23,845 nucleotides of DNA from Candidatus Proteinoplasmatales archaeon SG8-5 (GTDB taxonomy: Archaea > Thermoplasmatota > Thermoplasmata > SG8-5). The stretch is taken from NCBI GenBank assembly GCA_001595885.1, contig LSSH01000018.1, forward strand, positions 1 to 23,845, written 5' to 3'. How positions within the stretch are numbered: position 1 is the first letter of the stretch; each line of letters begins with the position of its first letter. Positions 1 to 7,241 of this stretch are shown here, piece by piece. Made by a program: the position numbers and the translations under genes. The notes below the pieces were generated by a model. That model was given only the letters and a program-made list of their open reading frames with translations, was not told where the DNA came from and made no database searches.

Positions 1-842
1 TGGAGGATGTCACGGGCGAGGAGGCCAACATCGGTCCGAGCATTGACTCCATACTTGAAATGAATCCCGACGCTTTCAAGGACCTTCCGTTTGAGACCAC
101 GGTTACAAAGGCTAGCTTCAACGTCATCGGCTATACCGAGGAGGGCACCCAGATATTCGTCAACGGAAAGCCGGCAACGGTTACGGGATCCGGGGTCAGG
201 GCGCCCCTGGACGCCGTCTTCAGAAAATCAATGAAACTCAGCCCTGGCCCGAACACGATTGTAATTGAAGCCAGGGATTCCGCGGGTAACTCGGAGACAG
301 TATACGCTACCGTTGTCCTAGAGGAGGAGACGGGCACGAACTACGCCGCCATCGGACTGATGATACTCCTGCTCGTGGTCGGCCTCATCCTGGGATTGCT
401 GTTCGCCCGAATATTCTTCGGTGGGCCCAAGGAGGAAATGGAAGAAGAGCCCGAGGAGCTGGCAGAGCCCAAGGAGGAATTGGCCGAGGGCGAGGAACCT
501 GACACGGACCTTGAGGCACCCGAGGAGGAGATGGACGAGGACATCGCCGAGGGTGAGGAGCCTACGGAGGATGGAGAACCCTCCGAGGAATTGGAGGAGC
601 CTGTGGACGTGTCCGCCGGACCAGAGACAGAGGAAATGGAAGCCGATGAGACTCTCGAGGCCGAGGAAGCTCCTGAGGCCGGGCCAGAGGAGATGGAGGT
701 CGAGGAAGCACCAGAGGACGTGCCCTCGGACGACATCACCATCAACGAAGATGACCCCAGGCAGGTGAAGCTCAAAGAGGCCTACGATCAAGGCAAGATA
801 TCAAAGGAACTATTCGAGAAGAACCTGGCCAAGTTCAAGTAG
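1..842 (+). CDS. Partial cell-surface membrane protein: Ig-like domain, transmembrane helix, acidic tail, SHOCT-like end
   Basis: The frame is open from the left edge with no stop (first full codon at 3), so this is the C-terminal part of a longer protein. In order it shows an Ig-like/glucodextranase-B-like beta domain (roughly 95-335, with a G-x-N-T-I-V-I-E-A-R-D-S-A-G-N signature), then one hydrophobic helix (about 345-420, core LMILLLVVGLILGLLFA). A very acidic Glu/Pro-rich linker of about 105 residues follows. The end, DDPRQVKLKEAYDQGKISKE followed by LFEKNLAKF, matches the SHOCT pattern of a short amphipathic oligomerisation motif at protein termini. Likely topology is extracellular beta domains, membrane anchor, then an acidic cytoplasmic tail. 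The function of the missing N-terminal part cannot be judged. It is convergent with the DUF192 gene, 33 bp away. Confidence 0.8.
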   Translation, partial: EDVTGEEANIGPSIDSILEMNPDAFKDLPFETTVTKASFNVIGYTEEGTQIFVNGKPATVTGSGVRAPLDAVFRKSMKLSPGPNTIVIEARDSAGNSETVYATVVLEEETGTNYAAIGLMILLLVVGLILGLLFARIFFGGPKEEMEEEPEELAEPKEELAEGEEPDTDLEAPEEEMDEDIAEGEEPTEDGEPSEELEEPVDVSAGPETEEMEADETLEAEEAPEAGPEEMEVEEAPEDVPSDDITINEDDPRQVKLKEAYDQGKISKELFEKNLAKFK

Positions 843-875
843 TCACGCTTAAACCAAACCTCTACGCAACATCGA

Positions 876-1772
876 CTAGCCCTGGTAAGTTATAGTGGAT
901 ACTATGCCTGATTCTATACCGTAGGACGCGGCCAGCCCCTGGTTTATCTCGAGGACGTAGAGTATCGGGCCGTCGCTTGAATAACGGGTGAGCTGGGCAT
1001 CGGGCACACCGGGCTCGGGGTCTGCCTCCTCAACGTTCACAACAACACCGTTCGAGTCGATGAAGATCATGTCCAGGGGTATCAGCGTGTTCTTCATCCA
1101 GAAGCTCACCTGCAGCGGGTTGTCGAACACGAACAGCATGCCCTCGTCCTGGGGCATGCTCTCCACGTACATCAGGCCTTCAGCGCGCTCGGCCGGGGTG
1201 TCAGCGAGCTCGCATTGGAATTCCACTGTCTCGTTCCCGGGCAGGGCAAAGGTCACCGTTGCTGGAAGCGGTTGTTCGATGATTGTGAACGAGAGTACGT
1301 TCGAGTGGTACATGGTGCAATTGCCGGGTCGGTATGAGCCCTCGCTCGTGTGATAATTGCGGTACGTGACATTGATGGCATATTGGTCCGGGGCCAGCGG
1401 GTCTAACACCTCAGCCAGGTCCATCACGTGAGAATAGGTCTGGCCCGGTAGGACCTCGTATCCCGCGGTAAGGTCTATCATTCCCAGCACCATCCTCATG
1501 TCAAACTTCACGCCGGACGAGTTGACCAGGTTTATCATCAAAGACGCACCGGGCCAGAACCGGGTGACTGTGATGTTTGAATCCCCGTCGTGGGTCAGGT
1601 GAAAGGTCAGGTTAAGCGCATTCCCTTCATTGAACGACGTGCCCTCCATCGATATCGTGAAATCTAACCCATCGTCGTCCGCGTCATCAAGCCCGATGTA
1701 CCAGACTCCGACCAGAATGCCCATCACGCAGACGAGCGCGACTCCCATTACCAAGAACCCGGTGCTTGCCAC
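876..1772 (-). CDS. Membrane-anchored DUF192 protein with N-terminal BsuPI-like beta domain
   Basis: The 298-residue product has an N-terminal hydrophobic segment (about residues 5-27), then a beta-rich domain (about 36-165) resembling the BsuPI/intracellular proteinase inhibitor fold: a run of NLTFHLTH, later MDLAEVLDPLAPDQY and an N-V-T-Y-R strand. The C-terminal DUF192 domain (about 172-296) is clear: ELADTPAERAEGLMYVE, then SFWMKNTLIPLDMIFID, then YVLEINQGLAASYGI. The topology suggests an extracytoplasmic protein tethered by its N-terminus. The start is GTG at 1770-1772, 4 nt after the arsM stop, so translational coupling is likely; an ATG eight codons in is the alternative. The molecular role of DUF192 is not established. 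Its position as third gene of an ars operon is unusual and could mean a link to metalloid stress. Confidence 0.85.
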   Translation of the reverse strand: MASTGFLVMGVALVCVMGILVGVWYIGLDDADDDGLDFTISMEGTSFNEGNALNLTFHLTHDGDSNITVTRFWPGASLMINLVNSSGVKFDMRMVLGMIDLTAGYEVLPGQTYSHVMDLAEVLDPLAPDQYAINVTYRNYHTSEGSYRPGNCTMYHSNVLSFTIIEQPLPATVTFALPGNETVEFQCELADTPAERAEGLMYVESMPQDEGMLFVFDNPLQVSFWMKNTLIPLDMIFIDSNGVVVNVEEADPEPGVPDAQLTRYSSDGPILYVLEINQGLAASYGIESGIVSTITYQG

Positions 1773-1776
1773 GGTA

Positions 1777-2514
1777 TCACTTGTACGCCGCCACCTTCAG
1801 GCTCTCGACAGGGTAGCCGTCATACTGTCTCTTGCTGATGTCGGTGTCCTCGTCGATGATATCCACACGGAACCCGGCCGCCCGCATCAAGCCCAGATAA
1901 TCGACCTTCAGGAGAGCGCCGCCCACACAGCTGGCCATCAGCTCCTCGTTCTCGCGGGCCTCGGGCGGAAGCTCATCCAGCAAAACGATGTCAGAGACGA
2001 ACAGCCTTCCGCCGTCCCTTAGAACCCTGTATGCCTCCCTGAAGACCCGTGATTTGTCAGGAGCCAGGTTGATGACGCAGTTGCTGATAATGACGTCAAC
2101 GGAGCCGTCTTCCATCGGTAGCTCGTCTATATACCCCTTCCTGAACTCGACGTTCTCGAAGCCGTGCTTCCGCGCGTTCTCCCTGGCCTTCTCCAGCATC
2201 TCGTCCGTCATGTCCACGCCGATGACATGGCCGGTCGGGCCCACCCTCTTCGCGGCGATGAAGCAGTCGATGCCGGCCCCCGAGCCCAGGTCGACCACGG
2301 TTTCGCCCTCGTTTATCTTTCCCAGGGCGGTGGGGTTCCCGCATCCGAGGCCCAGGTCGGCCTCGGGAACGGCCTGGAGCTCCTCGTCCGAATATCCGAA
2401 CGTTTTCGATATCCGTTCGTCTCCAACGCAACCACATGCGCAGCAACTAGTGCTTTCCTTAGCTATCCTGGCATAATGCTTCTTGACTACTTGTTTCACC
2501 TTTTCCTCATCCAT
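1777..2514 (-). CDS. arsM: Arsenite S-adenosylmethionine methyltransferase
   Basis: Class I Rossmann methyltransferase of the ArsM family, which methylates As(III) using SAM and thiol ligation in the cytoplasm. Counting from the GTG at 2523, the SAM loop [10 protein letters not shown] lies at about 78-87 and the acidic post-strand motif [12 protein letters not shown] at about 102-113. Family cysteines are present: a CCACGC cluster (27-32), GLGCGNP (C61), SNCVINLAP (C149) and ASCVGGA (C199), so three of the usual As(III)-ligating positions are filled. Length (about 245 residues) fits short prokaryotic ArsM. The ATG at 2514 is preferred because AAGGGGTG lies at suitable spacing upstream, but GTG at 2523 would add three residues. 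The start follows the arsR stop by 2 nt, so the two are co-transcribed and probably coupled. Confidence 0.92.
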   Translation of the reverse strand: MDEEKVKQVVKKHYARIAKESTSCCACGCVGDERISKTFGYSDEELQAVPEADLGLGCGNPTALGKINEGETVVDLGSGAGIDCFIAAKRVGPTGHVIGVDMTDEMLEKARENARKHGFENVEFRKGYIDELPMEDGSVDVIISNCVINLAPDKSRVFREAYRVLRDGGRLFVSDIVLLDELPPEARENEELMASCVGGALLKVDYLGLMRAAGFRVDIIDEDTDISKRQYDGYPVESLKVAAYK

Positions 2515-2516
2515 TC

Positions 2517-2801
2517 CTAACACCCCTTACAACAGGTATCAATTCTCTCAATTCCGATATTTTGTAATATTACCTTCACCTCATCGTTTTTGATTCTGTA
2601 AATGATGTTCCGACCTTCTTTCCTGTAATCGAGTATCTCTGCTTCCACCAGCACTTTTAGATGCCTTGAGTTCGTGGTCTGATCCTTGTCTGTGATGTCA
2701 GTGAACTCACATGCACAGTGCTCATGGTCCATCAGGCAGGCGACTATTTTAAGCCTGGTTTCGTCCCCCAATGCCTTGAAGAACTTTGCCTTGTCTTTCA
2801 T
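2517..2801 (-). CDS. arsR: ArsR-family arsenic-responsive repressor
   Basis: Winged-helix metalloregulator of 94 residues from the ATG at 2801. It opens with [18 protein letters not shown], the standard ArsR first helices, followed by a DNA-recognition region [16 protein letters not shown] and a wing [14 protein letters not shown] segment (here [10 protein letters not shown]). The HCACEF motif (C29, C31) sits where ArsR carries its CVC As(III)/Sb(III)-binding motif, and a C-terminal CCKGC adds three more cysteines (C90, C91, C94) that may supply the third ligand. The open frame extends upstream to 2879, but a TATA box at 2823-2830 puts the transcription start near 2800, so initiation at 2801 (or 2807) on a leaderless message is much more likely. 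It probably represses its own operon through the inverted repeat at 2806-2825. Confidence 0.92.
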   Translation of the reverse strand: MKDKAKFFKALGDETRLKIVACLMDHEHCACEFTDITDKDQTTNSRHLKVLVEAEILDYRKEGRNIIYRIKNDEVKVILQNIGIERIDTCCKGC

Positions 2802-2805
2802 CAAC

Positions 2806-2825
2806 ATATGCATGTATGTGCATAT
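2806..2825. promoter_or_regulatory. Inverted-repeat operator over the arsR promoter
   Basis: ATATGCA (2806-2812) and TGCATAT (2819-2825) form a perfect 7-bp inverted repeat separated by 6 nt, typical of a dimeric winged-helix operator. It overlaps the arsR TATA box and runs toward the predicted start, so a bound repressor would block the promoter. Assignment to ArsR is inferred from position. Confidence 0.7.
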
Positions 2826-2830
2826 ATAAA
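2823..2830 (-). promoter_or_regulatory. arsR TATA box
   Basis: Reads TTTATATA on the minus strand, about 26 nt upstream of the ATG at 2801. This predicts a leaderless arsR transcript. Confidence 0.65.
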
Positions 2831-2852
2831 TACTTTTCCTATCACCAAATCC

Positions 2853-2860
2853 TATTAAAT
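2853..2860 (+). promoter_or_regulatory. Amidohydrolase TATA box
   Basis: TATTAAAT is centred 27 nt upstream of the ATG at 2883. The spacing predicts transcription starting at or very near that ATG, so it decides the start choice for the amidohydrolase. Confidence 0.5.
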
Positions 2861-2882
2861 GCCTGCGGCAATACGGCAAAGC

Positions 2883-3947
2883 ATGGCTTGTGTATCAGGG
2901 CTCGTCTATCATCACGGGGAGTTCATCGAGGGGCACCTGGAGCTCTCGGAGGGGGGCGCGCGCTTTCTCAAGGGGCCGGGTGATGACGCTCTGGCAGAGG
3001 GGATCATCATCCCGAAACTGGTCAACTGCCACACACACCTCGGCGACGTGTTCATCCCAAGACCGGAGGGGGGCAGCATCAGGGAGATCGTGGCCCCGCC
3101 TGACGGGCTGAAGCACAGGATGCTGAGGCGTGTTTCCGAAGAGGAACAGGTCGCCGCGATGCACGGGGCCATCGCGAGGATGCGGAGGTCGGGGCTATCC
3201 CACTTCATCGACTTCAGGGAAGGCGGCCTGGAGGGTGTAAAAAGACTGCTGAACGCCTCCATCGGCACGCACGTCAGGCCCGTCATATTCGGCCGACCCT
3301 CCACGCAGGCCTTTGACGAGGCTGAGGTCGACTCCCTTCTATCGGTTGTCGACGGCATAGGCGTGAGCGGCATCGCAGAGTGGAACCGGGGAGAGCTGAA
3401 GGAGCTGGCCGACATGGCCCGGAGGGCCGGGAAGCCGTTCTCGTTGCACGCCAGCGAGTCGATGCGGGAGGATATTGATGCCATACTGGACATGAGACCG
3501 GCGTTCCTCATCCACATGATAGAGGCCACGGACTCCGATTTGGAGGTTTGCGCATCGAGCCAGACACCCATAGTTGTGTGCCCTACGGCCAATTCCTTCT
3601 TCGGCATCAGGGCGCCTGTGGAGAGGATGCTGGAAGCGGGTGTCAAGGTCTGCCTGGGCACCGACAATGCGATGCTAGCTACACCCGACATCCTCTCAGA
3701 GATGAGGGCGTTGAGGGCCATGGTCCAGAAGGATAGGCTTTCCAATCCAGCTCTCTTCAGAATCTGCCTTGACAATGGCCGCAAAACTTTAAATTCCATC
3801 CTTGGTTTAAGTGCCGAGGTCGGGGAGTATGGTGATTTCCTCGTTCTGGATAAGCCTCTGGACGACCCTTTCGGTCAAGTGTTGGAGGCTACCGAGGAAG
3901 ACATACATCCGGTCTCCTTCCAGAAGTTCGACGGTGAGGTAAGATGA
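2883..3947 (+). CDS. Metal-dependent amidohydrolase (adenosine/SAH deaminase-chlorohydrolase type)
   Basis: A 354-residue amidohydrolase-superfamily TIM barrel. Metal and catalytic residues are visible in order: N-C-H-T-H-L-G-D (H50, H52), the barrel histidine in LHASE (H189), the histidine in LIHMIEATDSDLE (H211) and the aspartate in LGTDNAML (D261). VVCPTANSFFGI and the TDNAML end match the branch holding SAH/5'-methylthioadenosine and other purine deaminases and chlorohydrolases. The substrate cannot be read from sequence. The frame opens at 2859, but the TATA box at 2853-2860 would overlap that start, and ATG 2883 sits 27 nt downstream of it as expected for leaderless initiation. The stop overlaps the CBS gene start by 4 nt (ATGA). 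Confidence 0.85.
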   Translation: MACVSGLVYHHGEFIEGHLELSEGGARFLKGPGDDALAEGIIIPKLVNCHTHLGDVFIPRPEGGSIREIVAPPDGLKHRMLRRVSEEEQVAAMHGAIARMRRSGLSHFIDFREGGLEGVKRLLNASIGTHVRPVIFGRPSTQAFDEAEVDSLLSVVDGIGVSGIAEWNRGELKELADMARRAGKPFSLHASESMREDIDAILDMRPAFLIHMIEATDSDLEVCASSQTPIVVCPTANSFFGIRAPVERMLEAGVKVCLGTDNAMLATPDILSEMRALRAMVQKDRLSNPALFRICLDNGRKTLNSILGLSAEVGEYGDFLVLDKPLDDPFGQVLEATEEDIHPVSFQKFDGEVR

Positions 3948-4783
3948 ATATCAATGACCTGATGAGCAAGAAAGTGATTTGCGCCTCTTTGCCAGGCAAC
4001 CGGACGGAGGTCCTCAGGCTACTGGTGACCCAGAATAAAACGGGGGTTCCTGTCATCAAGGAGGACAAGACCCTGGCAGGCTTCGTGACCAGGCAAGACA
4101 TATATGCGAAGCCGGACGAGGAGCAATTGGCCTTGGTCATGCGCGGGGATTATCCCTCGTTATCCCCAAAGGACCCCATCGAGAAGGCGGCCGATCTCCT
4201 GCTCGAGGAGGACCTTCACCACCTGCCCATCGTGCAGAGGAAGCGCGTGGTCGGCATCATCACTCCAGCGGACTTCCTCGGCGTGATAGAGAAGATGAAA
4301 CTGGACATCCCGGTGGAGGATTTCGTCAGGACGCCGTGCGTGCCGGTCCACAAGGGCTCGCCGATATCGGTCGTTGACACGCTTTTCCGGGTGGCCAATG
4401 TGGTGGCCTCTCCCGTCCTGGACGACGACGGCAGCCTGATTGGAATCGTCACCGACAGGGACATCTTCAATCTCTCGGATGTCGACGGCCACACAGCCGT
4501 AGCCGACCTGGGCATCGGGGAGGACGAGGACTCCTGGACCTGGGAAGGGCTGCGCAACGTCATGAAGCTGTATTACGAGGTCAAGCACATCAAGCTGCCG
4601 GCGGTCCCTGTCAACGACGTCATGGTCAAGAACCCAACGACGATATTCAGGAAGACGAGCATTAGCGAGGCGGCGGCGTTGATGAGAAAGAACGACTTCG
4701 GCCAGCTGCCAATCAGGGATTCGAAGGACAGGCTATTCGCCATGATTTACGAGCTGGACACGTTGGTCGCGTTGACAAGGTGA
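3944..4783 (+). CDS. Protein with four CBS motifs (two Bateman modules)
   Basis: A 279-residue protein made essentially of CBS motifs, which bind adenosyl ligands such as AMP, ATP or SAM. Repeat 1 covers about residues 1-55 (TGVPVIKEDKTLAGFVTRQD), repeat 2 about 60-117 (HHLPIVQRKRVVGIITPADF), repeat 3 about 123-180 (SPVLDDDGSLIGIVTDRDIF) and repeat 4 about 225-279 (FGQLPIRDSKDRLFAMIYEL). A linker of about 45 residues lies between repeats 3 and 4. No catalytic domain is attached, so it is probably a ligand-sensing regulator or an allosteric partner. It overlaps the amidohydrolase by 4 nt and is followed after 4 nt by glyS, so the three are co-expressed. The partner and ligand are unknown. Confidence 0.9.
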   Translation: MNINDLMSKKVICASLPGNRTEVLRLLVTQNKTGVPVIKEDKTLAGFVTRQDIYAKPDEEQLALVMRGDYPSLSPKDPIEKAADLLLEEDLHHLPIVQRKRVVGIITPADFLGVIEKMKLDIPVEDFVRTPCVPVHKGSPISVVDTLFRVANVVASPVLDDDGSLIGIVTDRDIFNLSDVDGHTAVADLGIGEDEDSWTWEGLRNVMKLYYEVKHIKLPAVPVNDVMVKNPTTIFRKTSISEAAALMRKNDFGQLPIRDSKDRLFAMIYELDTLVALTR

Positions 4784-4787
4784 ATGG

Positions 4788-6272
4788 ATGGGAGAGGACG
4801 TCCAATCCCTGGCCAAACGCAGGGGCTTTATCTGGCAGTCGGCGGAGATCTACGGCGCGCTGGCGGGATTCTATGATTACGGGGCGATGGGCGCCACCCT
4901 GAAACGCAGGTGGGAGGACGTCTGGCTCGACTTCTTCCTAGACCTGAACGATAACTACCATCTCATCGATTCAACGACTATTTTACCGGAGGCATCCCTG
5001 AAGGCCTCCGGGCACCTGGACAGCTTCACCGACCCGCTCGTGGAATGCAACAAGTGCGGCTCCGCGTTCAGGGCTGACCAGCTCATCGAGAACGAGACTG
5101 GGGAGAGCGCCGAGGGACTGTCGTTGGAGGAGATGGACGGTAAGCTTACCGAACTGGGACTGCGATGCCTGAAGTGCAAGGGCGGTTTCGACAGCGCGAG
5201 GACGTTCAACATGATGTTCCCGGTCCAGGTCGGGACGAAGGGCGGGGATGTGGCCTATCTCCGGCCCGAGACTGCCCAGGGCGCCTACCTGAACTTCAAG
5301 AGGCATTTCGAGATAATGCGGAGGAAGCTTCCCCTGGGGCTGGCCATCATCGGCAAGGCCTACAGGAACGAGATAGCGCCGAGGCAGGGCGTTTACCGCA
5401 TGCGGGAGCTGATACAGGCCGAGCTGCAGATCTTCATGGACCCGGAGACCTTCGGTGCACAGTTGGAATTGGACGAGATGAAGGGCAAGGAGATCATGGT
5501 CCAGCTTGTCGGTTCGAGGGGCAGATCGAATGCTGAACCCGTCCTCTGTGAGATTTTAATAGATGCCCACGGGCTTCCGCCCTTCTTCGTCTATCACATG
5601 TACAAGATACAGGAGTTCTACCTGGAGGAGGTGGGTATCCCGGGGGACAAGTTCAGGTTCTTCGAGAAGTCGGAGAAGGAACGTGCCTTCTACAATCTCC
5701 TGCATTTCGACATCGAGGTCGAGCTGTCCACGCTGGGGGGATTCAGGGAACTCGCGGGCATACATTACCGCGGTGACTATGACCTCTCCCGACACCAGAA
5801 GCACTCGAAGGAGAAGATGGAGGTTTCTGTAGACGGGAAACGCCTTGTGCCTCATGTCCTCGAGCTGAGCTTCGGGGTGGACCGCAACGTGTGGGCCCTA
5901 CTGGACATCCATTTCTCGGACGAAAGGACCGGAATACTCAGGCTGCCGCCCAGGCTGGCCCCCTATACCTTCGCCGTGTTCCCGCTCATGAAGAAGGATG
6001 ACCTGGTGTCCATCGCGAAGGAGCTTCATTACATGCTCAAGTGCAGGTTCTCCACCCTGTACGACGCGTCCGGCTCCATCGGGAAGAGGTACGCGAGGAT
6101 GGACGAGATAGGCACCCCGTTCTGCGTCACCGTGGACTACGACGGCCTGGAGGACGGCACCGTGACCGTCCGCGACCGAGATTCCACAGACCAAAAGCGC
6201 GTGAAGAAGGATGACCTGGACAGGATAGCCTTCGGACTTGCCTCTGGCACCATCAGTTTCAAGGACTTGTAA
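4788..6272 (+). CDS. glyS: Glycyl-tRNA synthetase, archaeal/eukaryotic homodimeric type
   Basis: Class II aminoacyl-tRNA synthetase that charges tRNA-Gly. The N-terminus RGFIWQSAEIYGALAGFYDY carries the family motif 1 region. A zinc-ribbon-like insert has ECNKCG (C87, C90) and RCLKCK (C127, C130). RPETAQGAYLNFK precedes motif 2, AYRNEIAPRQGVYRMRE (from residue 191). Motif 3 is ELSFGVDRNVWALL (from 359). The anticodon-binding domain begins near APYTFAVFPLMKKD and contains GSIGKRYARMDEIGTPFCVT. At 494 residues it is on the short side for archaeal GlyRS but all catalytic motifs are present. ATG 4788 lies 4 nt after the CBS stop. The next gene begins 2 nt after this stop. Confidence 0.97.
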   Translation: MGEDVQSLAKRRGFIWQSAEIYGALAGFYDYGAMGATLKRRWEDVWLDFFLDLNDNYHLIDSTTILPEASLKASGHLDSFTDPLVECNKCGSAFRADQLIENETGESAEGLSLEEMDGKLTELGLRCLKCKGGFDSARTFNMMFPVQVGTKGGDVAYLRPETAQGAYLNFKRHFEIMRRKLPLGLAIIGKAYRNEIAPRQGVYRMRELIQAELQIFMDPETFGAQLELDEMKGKEIMVQLVGSRGRSNAEPVLCEILIDAHGLPPFFVYHMYKIQEFYLEEVGIPGDKFRFFEKSEKERAFYNLLHFDIEVELSTLGGFRELAGIHYRGDYDLSRHQKHSKEKMEVSVDGKRLVPHVLELSFGVDRNVWALLDIHFSDERTGILRLPPRLAPYTFAVFPLMKKDDLVSIAKELHYMLKCRFSTLYDASGSIGKRYARMDEIGTPFCVTVDYDGLEDGTVTVRDRDSTDQKRVKKDDLDRIAFGLASGTISFKDL

Positions 6273-6274
6273 AG

Positions 6275-7087
6275 ATGGATGGGAGTTCCAACGTACGACA
6301 TGGCGCGGGAGCCAGCAAAGCAAAAAGCCTGGCGGAGCTCATTCGCTCCGCCGTTCAATCTTCCATCAGAGACCACAAACGGATTGGGTTATTGTTTTCA
6401 GGAGGAGTTGACAGTACCTGCCTGGCCATCGCCGCCAGAAAGCATGCGGACGTGACCCTCTACCTGTGCGGGACCCCTGATTCGCAAGACATGACATGGG
6501 GGAGGGAGGTGGCCTATACACTCGACCTGCCCACAGTGGAGGTGGAGGTGACAAAGGAAAACGTCCTTGCATCGCTGGAGGACCTGGTGAATAACCACGG
6601 CCTGGACAATCCCAGGTGGGCCACGACGTTCATCGGATTCAATATGGCCGTACCGATGGTTGAGGAGGGGTTGGTCATGTCCGGCCAGGGTGCCGACGAG
6701 CTGTTCGGAGGCTACAGGAAGTACGCCGAAACCGCGCCAGAAGAAGCAGAGAAAATGATGCTGGCCGACTTGAAGGAACTTCGTGATGAAGAAGCCCCAT
6801 TATACAGGAGGATTGCTGATAGTCAAGGTAAAAGGCTCTCGGTTCCTTTCCTCGAGCAAAAGATTGTGGATTACGGCATCCGGTTACCATACGATACGAA
6901 ACTCAGTGAAAACAGAAACAAGGCAGTGCTGAGGGACGCCGCCAGGTTGCTGGGGGTCCCGGAGGTGGTCGCCGAGAGGCCGAAGAAGGCGATGCAGTAC
7001 GGCAGCGGAGTGTCCAAGATATTGAAGGAATATCTCAAAGAGGCCGGTATGGACCTCTCCGATGTGATGGTTCAACTTTCGGGGTGA
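6275..7087 (+). CDS. Stand-alone asparagine-synthetase-type ATP-pyrophosphatase (no glutaminase domain)
   Basis: A 270-residue protein consisting only of the synthase half of AsnB. The PP-loop LLFSGGVDSTCLA (SGGVDS at 42-47) binds the ATP pyrophosphate, and SGQGADELFGGYRKY (from about residue 136) is the hallmark of asparagine synthetase C-terminal domains. KRLSVPFLEQKIVDY and LPYDTKLSENRNKAVLRDAA continue the family pattern, including the conserved lysine in PKKAMQYGSG. The N-terminal Ntn amidotransferase domain of AsnB is absent, and no separate glutaminase is nearby. It may use free ammonia or act as a different adenylating amide-forming enzyme, so asparagine synthesis is not proven. It starts 2 nt after glyS, closing the amidohydrolase-CBS-glyS operon. 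Confidence 0.85.
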   Translation: MDGSSNVRHGAGASKAKSLAELIRSAVQSSIRDHKRIGLLFSGGVDSTCLAIAARKHADVTLYLCGTPDSQDMTWGREVAYTLDLPTVEVEVTKENVLASLEDLVNNHGLDNPRWATTFIGFNMAVPMVEEGLVMSGQGADELFGGYRKYAETAPEEAEKMMLADLKELRDEEAPLYRRIADSQGKRLSVPFLEQKIVDYGIRLPYDTKLSENRNKAVLRDAARLLGVPEVVAERPKKAMQYGSGVSKILKEYLKEAGMDLSDVMVQLSG

Positions 7088-7169
7088 CAGGGACCTCCCC
7101 GTTGTTATGTGGCACCTTTCGACCTGACCCAATAGCTGGTTTAAATTTGTACAAACTTCATCAAGGCCT

Positions 7170-7191
7170 GCCAGTGACCGGTAATACTGGC
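7170..7191. promoter_or_regulatory. Inverted repeat upstream of the GTPase operon
   Basis: GCCAGT (7170-7175) and ACTGGC (7186-7191) are a perfect 6-bp inverted repeat with a 10-nt spacer, just upstream of a TATA-like TTTAAA. It could be a regulator site or a hairpin ending the preceding operon; there is no T-run after it. Another palindrome, TTTGTACAAA, lies at 7146-7155. Confidence 0.35.
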
Positions 7192-7199
7192 GTAAGTGA

Positions 7200-7205
7200 T
7201 TTAAA
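7200..7205 (+). promoter_or_regulatory. TATA-like element of the GTPase operon
   Basis: TTTAAA lies about 39 nt before the ATG at 7242 and would give a short leader containing GGTGA (7227-7231), a fair Shine-Dalgarno match. A second AT-rich element, GATATAC near 7214-7220, would instead predict a leaderless start at 7242. I cannot choose between them. Confidence 0.4.
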
Positions 7206-7241
7206 CCCAAGCGGATATACCTTGCAGGTGAGAGGGCTTGA

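Noticed and set aside
318..791. Minus- and alternate-frame open frames over the acidic tail
   Set aside because: They arise from the GAG/GAA-rich codons of the real protein and show only low-complexity Ser/Leu or Arg/Pro composition.
2802..2879. Upstream extension of arsR to 2879 and of the amidohydrolase to 2859
   Set aside because: These starts overlap each other and both TATA boxes; promoter spacing favours 2801 and 2883.
7168..7192. Resemblance to the 16S rRNA 530-loop region (GGTAATACTGGCG)
   Set aside because: The similarity covers about 20 bases only and comes from a local inverted repeat; flanking sequence is not ribosomal.
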